A DNA stretch of 17,459 nt from the NCBI GenBank assembly GCA_965218625.1, contig CBDCLG010000019.1, positions 1 through 17,459 on the forward strand, given 5' to 3'. The first letter of the stretch is position 1. Every line of letters starts with the position of its first letter. Source of the stretch: Bin5 sp965218625. Lineage in GTDB: Bacteria > Chloroflexota > Anaerolineae > Caldilineales > Caldilineaceae. Below, piece by piece: positions 15,417 to 17,459 of this stretch. The position numbers and the translations under genes were made by a program. Below the pieces are notes generated by a model. That model was not told the DNA's origin. It saw nothing but the letters and a program-made list of their open reading frames with translations, and ran no database searches.

Positions 15417-16121
15417 TTACCCGTGGCACTCGATCCCATCCAGGCCATAGAGATAGTCGAAAGCCACGAAGGTGATGAATGACTCGGAGGTTATCCCCGG
15501 CACCTTGCCTGTGAGCGTAATGCTTTGGTCGTCGTGGGAGATGATAAACTCGGTGTCGGACCGCTCGAGAACGACTACGAGCTCCGAGATCGATTCGACG
15601 TCGGCGGGATGCTCATACCGCATCACGTCTAACGCAAATGACTCGCGGGCGAAGGCAGCAGTTACCGGCGGAACATCCTCACCGGTCTTGGTATAGGTAG
15701 AATTCAAGCTGAGCATGTAATCGTTCGAATGAAAGCCCTCGGGCAGCCCATCGACATCGATTTGGACCAGCCAGCTGTATTCGGAAAAATTGGGCTTTAC
15801 CCCCTCCCGTCTGAAGGTCAGCTCTTCGGGAAGCTCTCTGAGGTAGAACGTGGCAGACAGGATGTTACCCTCAAGGCTGGACCCGATTTCGACAATGTCG
15901 ATATAGCCCGGCACCGTCCCGTAGTCCGGCGCCAGCTCCTTTGCGCTTTGACCGGGTTGAATGCTCAACATACCGTCGGCACAGCAGCAGGTCGCGGCAA
16001 CTTCCCCAGATGCCAGGGTGTCTTGTTCGAACGTAGAGGCAGAAGGCTCCGGCGTAATGGGCACACAAGCGGCCATAAGCAGTGCAAACACGAGAATTGG
16101 TATGGCTACTCCCTTGCTCAT
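15417..16121 (-). CDS. Predicted lipoprotein, function unknown
   Basis: A 234-residue exported lipoprotein. MSKGVAIPILVFALLMAAC is a classic type II signal peptide with the lipid-attachment Cys at residue 19 (LLMAAC), followed by a Pro/Ser-rich linker. The mature domain is beta-rich: a GYIDIVEIGSSLEGN strand region, ATFYLRELPEEL, SWLVQIDVDGLPEG and SITLTGKVPGITSES, which looks like a secreted beta-sandwich. A CCC triplet occurs near residue 45. I do not recognise a named family. The start at 16121 has AGGAG 6 nt upstream; the adjacent ATG 16124 would be only 3 nt away. The sulfatase copy B gene starts 84 nt downstream, so the two could share a transcript, with the heptamer array between them. 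A surface glycan-binding role would fit the context but is not shown. Confidence 0.8.
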   Translation of the reverse strand: MSKGVAIPILVFALLMAACVPITPEPSASTFEQDTLASGEVAATCCCADGMLSIQPGQSAKELAPDYGTVPGYIDIVEIGSSLEGNILSATFYLRELPEELTFRREGVKPNFSEYSWLVQIDVDGLPEGFHSNDYMLSLNSTYTKTGEDVPPVTAAFARESFALDVMRYEHPADVESISELVVVLERSDTEFIISHDDQSITLTGKVPGITSESFITFVAFDYLYGLDGIECHG

Positions 16122-16290
16122 CATGTTCTCCTTTGCTGTCTTAAGCGACCTGATTCGCGGCCAAGCCTTGAAGCGATTCCAAATGGCCGGACCGCGAGCC
16201 ACGACCGCACCCGTGCTGATTCGTCTCATCATGCGGCCTCGCGGTCCGTTCCTGAAGGCCAACCAAGCAAGTCACCCAGACAGCGGTTTT

Positions 16291-16439
16291 TCCCCCAATG
16301 AAGACCGCGCCGCCATAATCAGCTCCGACCGTCACTTCCCCCTCAACGCCCACAATGGAAATACCCGCCCGCCGCAACGGTTCCGCCCATCTGCCCCACT
16401 TGCAGTCCCGTCTCGACCAATACCCAGCTCACGCCACGA
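16291..16439 (-). pseudogene. Relic of a sulfatase C-terminal domain
   Basis: On the minus strand, one frame spells RRAGISIVGVEGEVTVGADY followed by GGAVFIGG (16374-16291). This matches RRASISIAGVE...GGASF in the C-terminal extension of sulfatase copy B. Just upstream, in another frame, SWREL (16439-16425) corresponds to SWRER, which precedes that segment in copy B. The DNA is also similar, for example CGGCGGGCG followed by a GTAT(t/c)TCCATTG block. The piece has no catalytic part and is frameshifted with about 17 extra bases in the middle, so it is a non-coding remnant of a third copy or of an unequal exchange. Confidence 0.7.
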
Positions 16440-16500
16440 AACCGTACAACTGAAGTTCACTCTTTGCTCATCCCTGCCGCTCTCTCCCAACTCTCCCCTG

Positions 16501-16569
16501 CTATTCACTATCCGCTGAACACTGACCACCAACCACCGCAGTTCGCCACTGACTACTGCCGTTCATTGG
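16501..16569. repeat. Degenerate heptanucleotide repeat array
   Basis: Heptads run CTATTCA, CTATCCG, CTGAACA, CTGACCA, CCAACCA, CCGCAGT, then a six-base unit, CTGACTA, CTGCCGT, TCATTGG. The array combines the CTATCCA type seen at 10097 and the CTGACCA type seen at 15366, linking the three loci into one family. It lies 34 nt 3' of the small lipoprotein gene. Confidence 0.75.
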
Positions 16570-16602
16570 CTGACGGAGCAAGCAGCAACACTTTTCTGTA
16601 TC

Positions 16603-16971
16603 TTACGACGGACACAACTCAAGACCGCGCTCAATCAACGGACCCAATTCGATCTTGGCCGACGTATCTCCTGGATCTGTTCGCCGAATTGGTTCAATGT
16701 CCGGAGCTACAACGTAGTTCGGTTGATGCACTCCATTCAACGAGTAAGTTACTCTTTCGGCAGGGTCATGAATCGTTACCGCTCCCTTTACGCACCGATA
16801 GAACGGAAAGCCGCCGCGCTCAACACAGTTGCAATTCAGATAGCCCCTCTCGATCGTCAGCGGCCAGTCGTCCCCCATTTTCTCACGGTAAATGGTGATG
16901 GTTTGTCCGGAATTTGGCTCACATCCTAGGCCAAGAAGCATGAGAATCAGCAAGGCAGGAATTCGTCCCAT
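16603..16971 (-). CDS. Small DUF2511/YebY-like lipoprotein
   Basis: A 122-residue exported protein. MGRIPALLILMLLGLGC is a short lipoprotein signal peptide with the Cys at residue 17. The mature part has the DUF2511 layout as I know it: DDWPLTIERGYLNC (W36-P37, C47), VTYSLNGVHQ near 74-83, APDIEPI near 89-95 and the closing IELGPLIERGLELC (final Cys120). Extra cysteines (NCNC, YRC) may form disulfides. The biochemical function of this family is not established to my knowledge. ATG 16971 is preferred because it gives a compact signal peptide and falls 5 nt after a TAA (16979-16977) that appears to end the preceding gene in another frame, suggesting coupling. ATG 16992 would add seven residues. 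Confidence 0.72.
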   Translation of the reverse strand: MGRIPALLILMLLGLGCEPNSGQTITIYREKMGDDWPLTIERGYLNCNCVERGGFPFYRCVKGAVTIHDPAERVTYSLNGVHQPNYVVAPDIEPIRRTDPGDTSAKIELGPLIERGLELCPS

Positions 16972-17065
16972 CCGGTTTACGATTCCACGCATACAAAGTA
17001 CGTCCCAATCTCCTCGTCCATGCCCTTGGCTTCCTCCATGCGACGCGCGTTTGCGCTTCGGCGCT

Positions 17066-17386
17066 TCAACTGTCCCGCGGCAGCGACGAGACGCCGGGCC
17101 GCCATTTGACGTACCAGCGGGCAAATCTGAGCCAGCCCATGAAGGTGTCGGCCTTGATCGCCCTGAAGACCTGCTTCTGGTAGGTGATGCAGTCCTCGCC
17201 GGTCATTGCGAACGTTCTCCCGGCGCGGCCGTGCAGACCCTCGACTACCAGCCACTGCCCGCCGGCAAAGGCAAGCGTATGATTGGCGACCTGCTCGGCT
17301 TCGGGGCCAAGAAGCTGCACATGTATGAGGTCTTCAATCCCGACCAGCTTCCGCATTAAGGTTTTGGACATCATCGGGTTGCGCAT
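17066..17386 (-). CDS. Hypothetical protein, probably frameshifted near its C terminus
   Basis: A 106-residue frame from ATG 17386, beginning MRNPMMSKTLMRKLVGIEDL and containing GGQWLVVEGLHGRAGRTFAM, GEDCITYQKQVF and WLRFARWYVKWRPG. No family is recognised. The frame is open to the right edge, so the true start may lie outside; ATG 17446 and the ATG used here are alternatives. It stops at 17066 after SSLPRDS, but the next frame continues with a gene-like charged tail, LKRRSANARRMEEAKGMDEE then IGTYFVCVES, ending at TAA 16977. One added base near 17067-17073 would join them into a protein of about 136 residues that ends 5 nt before the DUF2511 lipoprotein. I regard this as likely but unproven. 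Confidence 0.55.
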   Translation of the reverse strand: MRNPMMSKTLMRKLVGIEDLIHVQLLGPEAEQVANHTLAFAGGQWLVVEGLHGRAGRTFAMTGEDCITYQKQVFRAIKADTFMGWLRFARWYVKWRPGVSSLPRDS

Positions 17387-17459
17387 CGTCTCACGAGTGA
17401 GAGGTGTGAACAGCACCCCCAATGATTCGCCAAATCTCAAATGCATCCAACCTGCCGTC

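Larger units (their letters stand above)
16122..16602 (-). other. 481-nt spacer with sulfatase relic and heptamer repeats
   Basis: No intact gene. Nearest the small lipoprotein (upstream in transcription order) lies the heptamer array at 16501-16569. A decayed sulfatase C-terminal segment follows at 16291-16439, and then the leader of the 234-residue lipoprotein. Confidence 0.5.

Overview
This is a GC-rich bacterial window in which every gene I can support lies on the minus strand, so it is read from high to low coordinates. The gene content suggests a glycan-degrading heterotroph: two sulfatases plus a sulfatase-fold relative, a type 1 sugar ABC importer, a Gfo/Idh/MocA oxidoreductase, a phytanoyl-CoA-type dioxygenase and an ALDH7-type dehydrogenase. 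The mix, and the style of the 240-residue membrane-anchored hypothetical protein, fit Chloroflexota (Caldilineae/Anaerolineae-like) or a similar sponge/marine lineage. That placement is an inference; no marker gene is present.

Layout in the direction of transcription. (1) 17.4-15.4 kb: a hypothetical protein that appears frameshifted near its C terminus, a small DUF2511/YebY-like lipoprotein, a non-coding stretch holding a decayed sulfatase C-terminal fragment and heptamer repeats, and a 234-residue lipoprotein. (2) 15.3-10.1 kb: two closely related CxPxR sulfatases flanking an anchored hypothetical protein. The spacers carry an imperfect inverted repeat, a 20-nt direct repeat and heptamer arrays. 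(3) 9.9-6.3 kb: a tight set of a DegT-type PLP aminotransferase, a NodB-type deacetylase and a sulfatase-fold enzyme with Thr at the formylglycine position. (4) 6.1-2.7 kb: a sugar-type ABC importer (binding protein and two permeases, no ATPase). All three genes look damaged: one permease has two frameshifts, the other has an in-frame TAG, and the binding protein's export signal lies out of frame. (5) 2.6 kb to the left edge: an operon-like Gfo/Idh/MocA oxidoreductase, PhyH dioxygenase and an ALDH7-type dehydrogenase cut by the window edge.

Taken together, the region looks like an import-and-degradation locus for a decorated amino-sugar or cyclitol glycan. Sulfate or phosphate esters would be removed by the sulfatase-fold enzymes, N-acetyl groups by the deacetylase, and the amine would be exchanged by the DegT enzyme, with later oxidation by the dehydrogenases and the dioxygenase. 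This pathway is inference from family roles. The strongest direct observations are the clustered lesions in the importer, the Thr-type sulfatase active site, a dispersed heptanucleotide repeat family placed just 3' of genes (in one case apparently supplying the stop codon), and the fossil of a third sulfatase C terminus.
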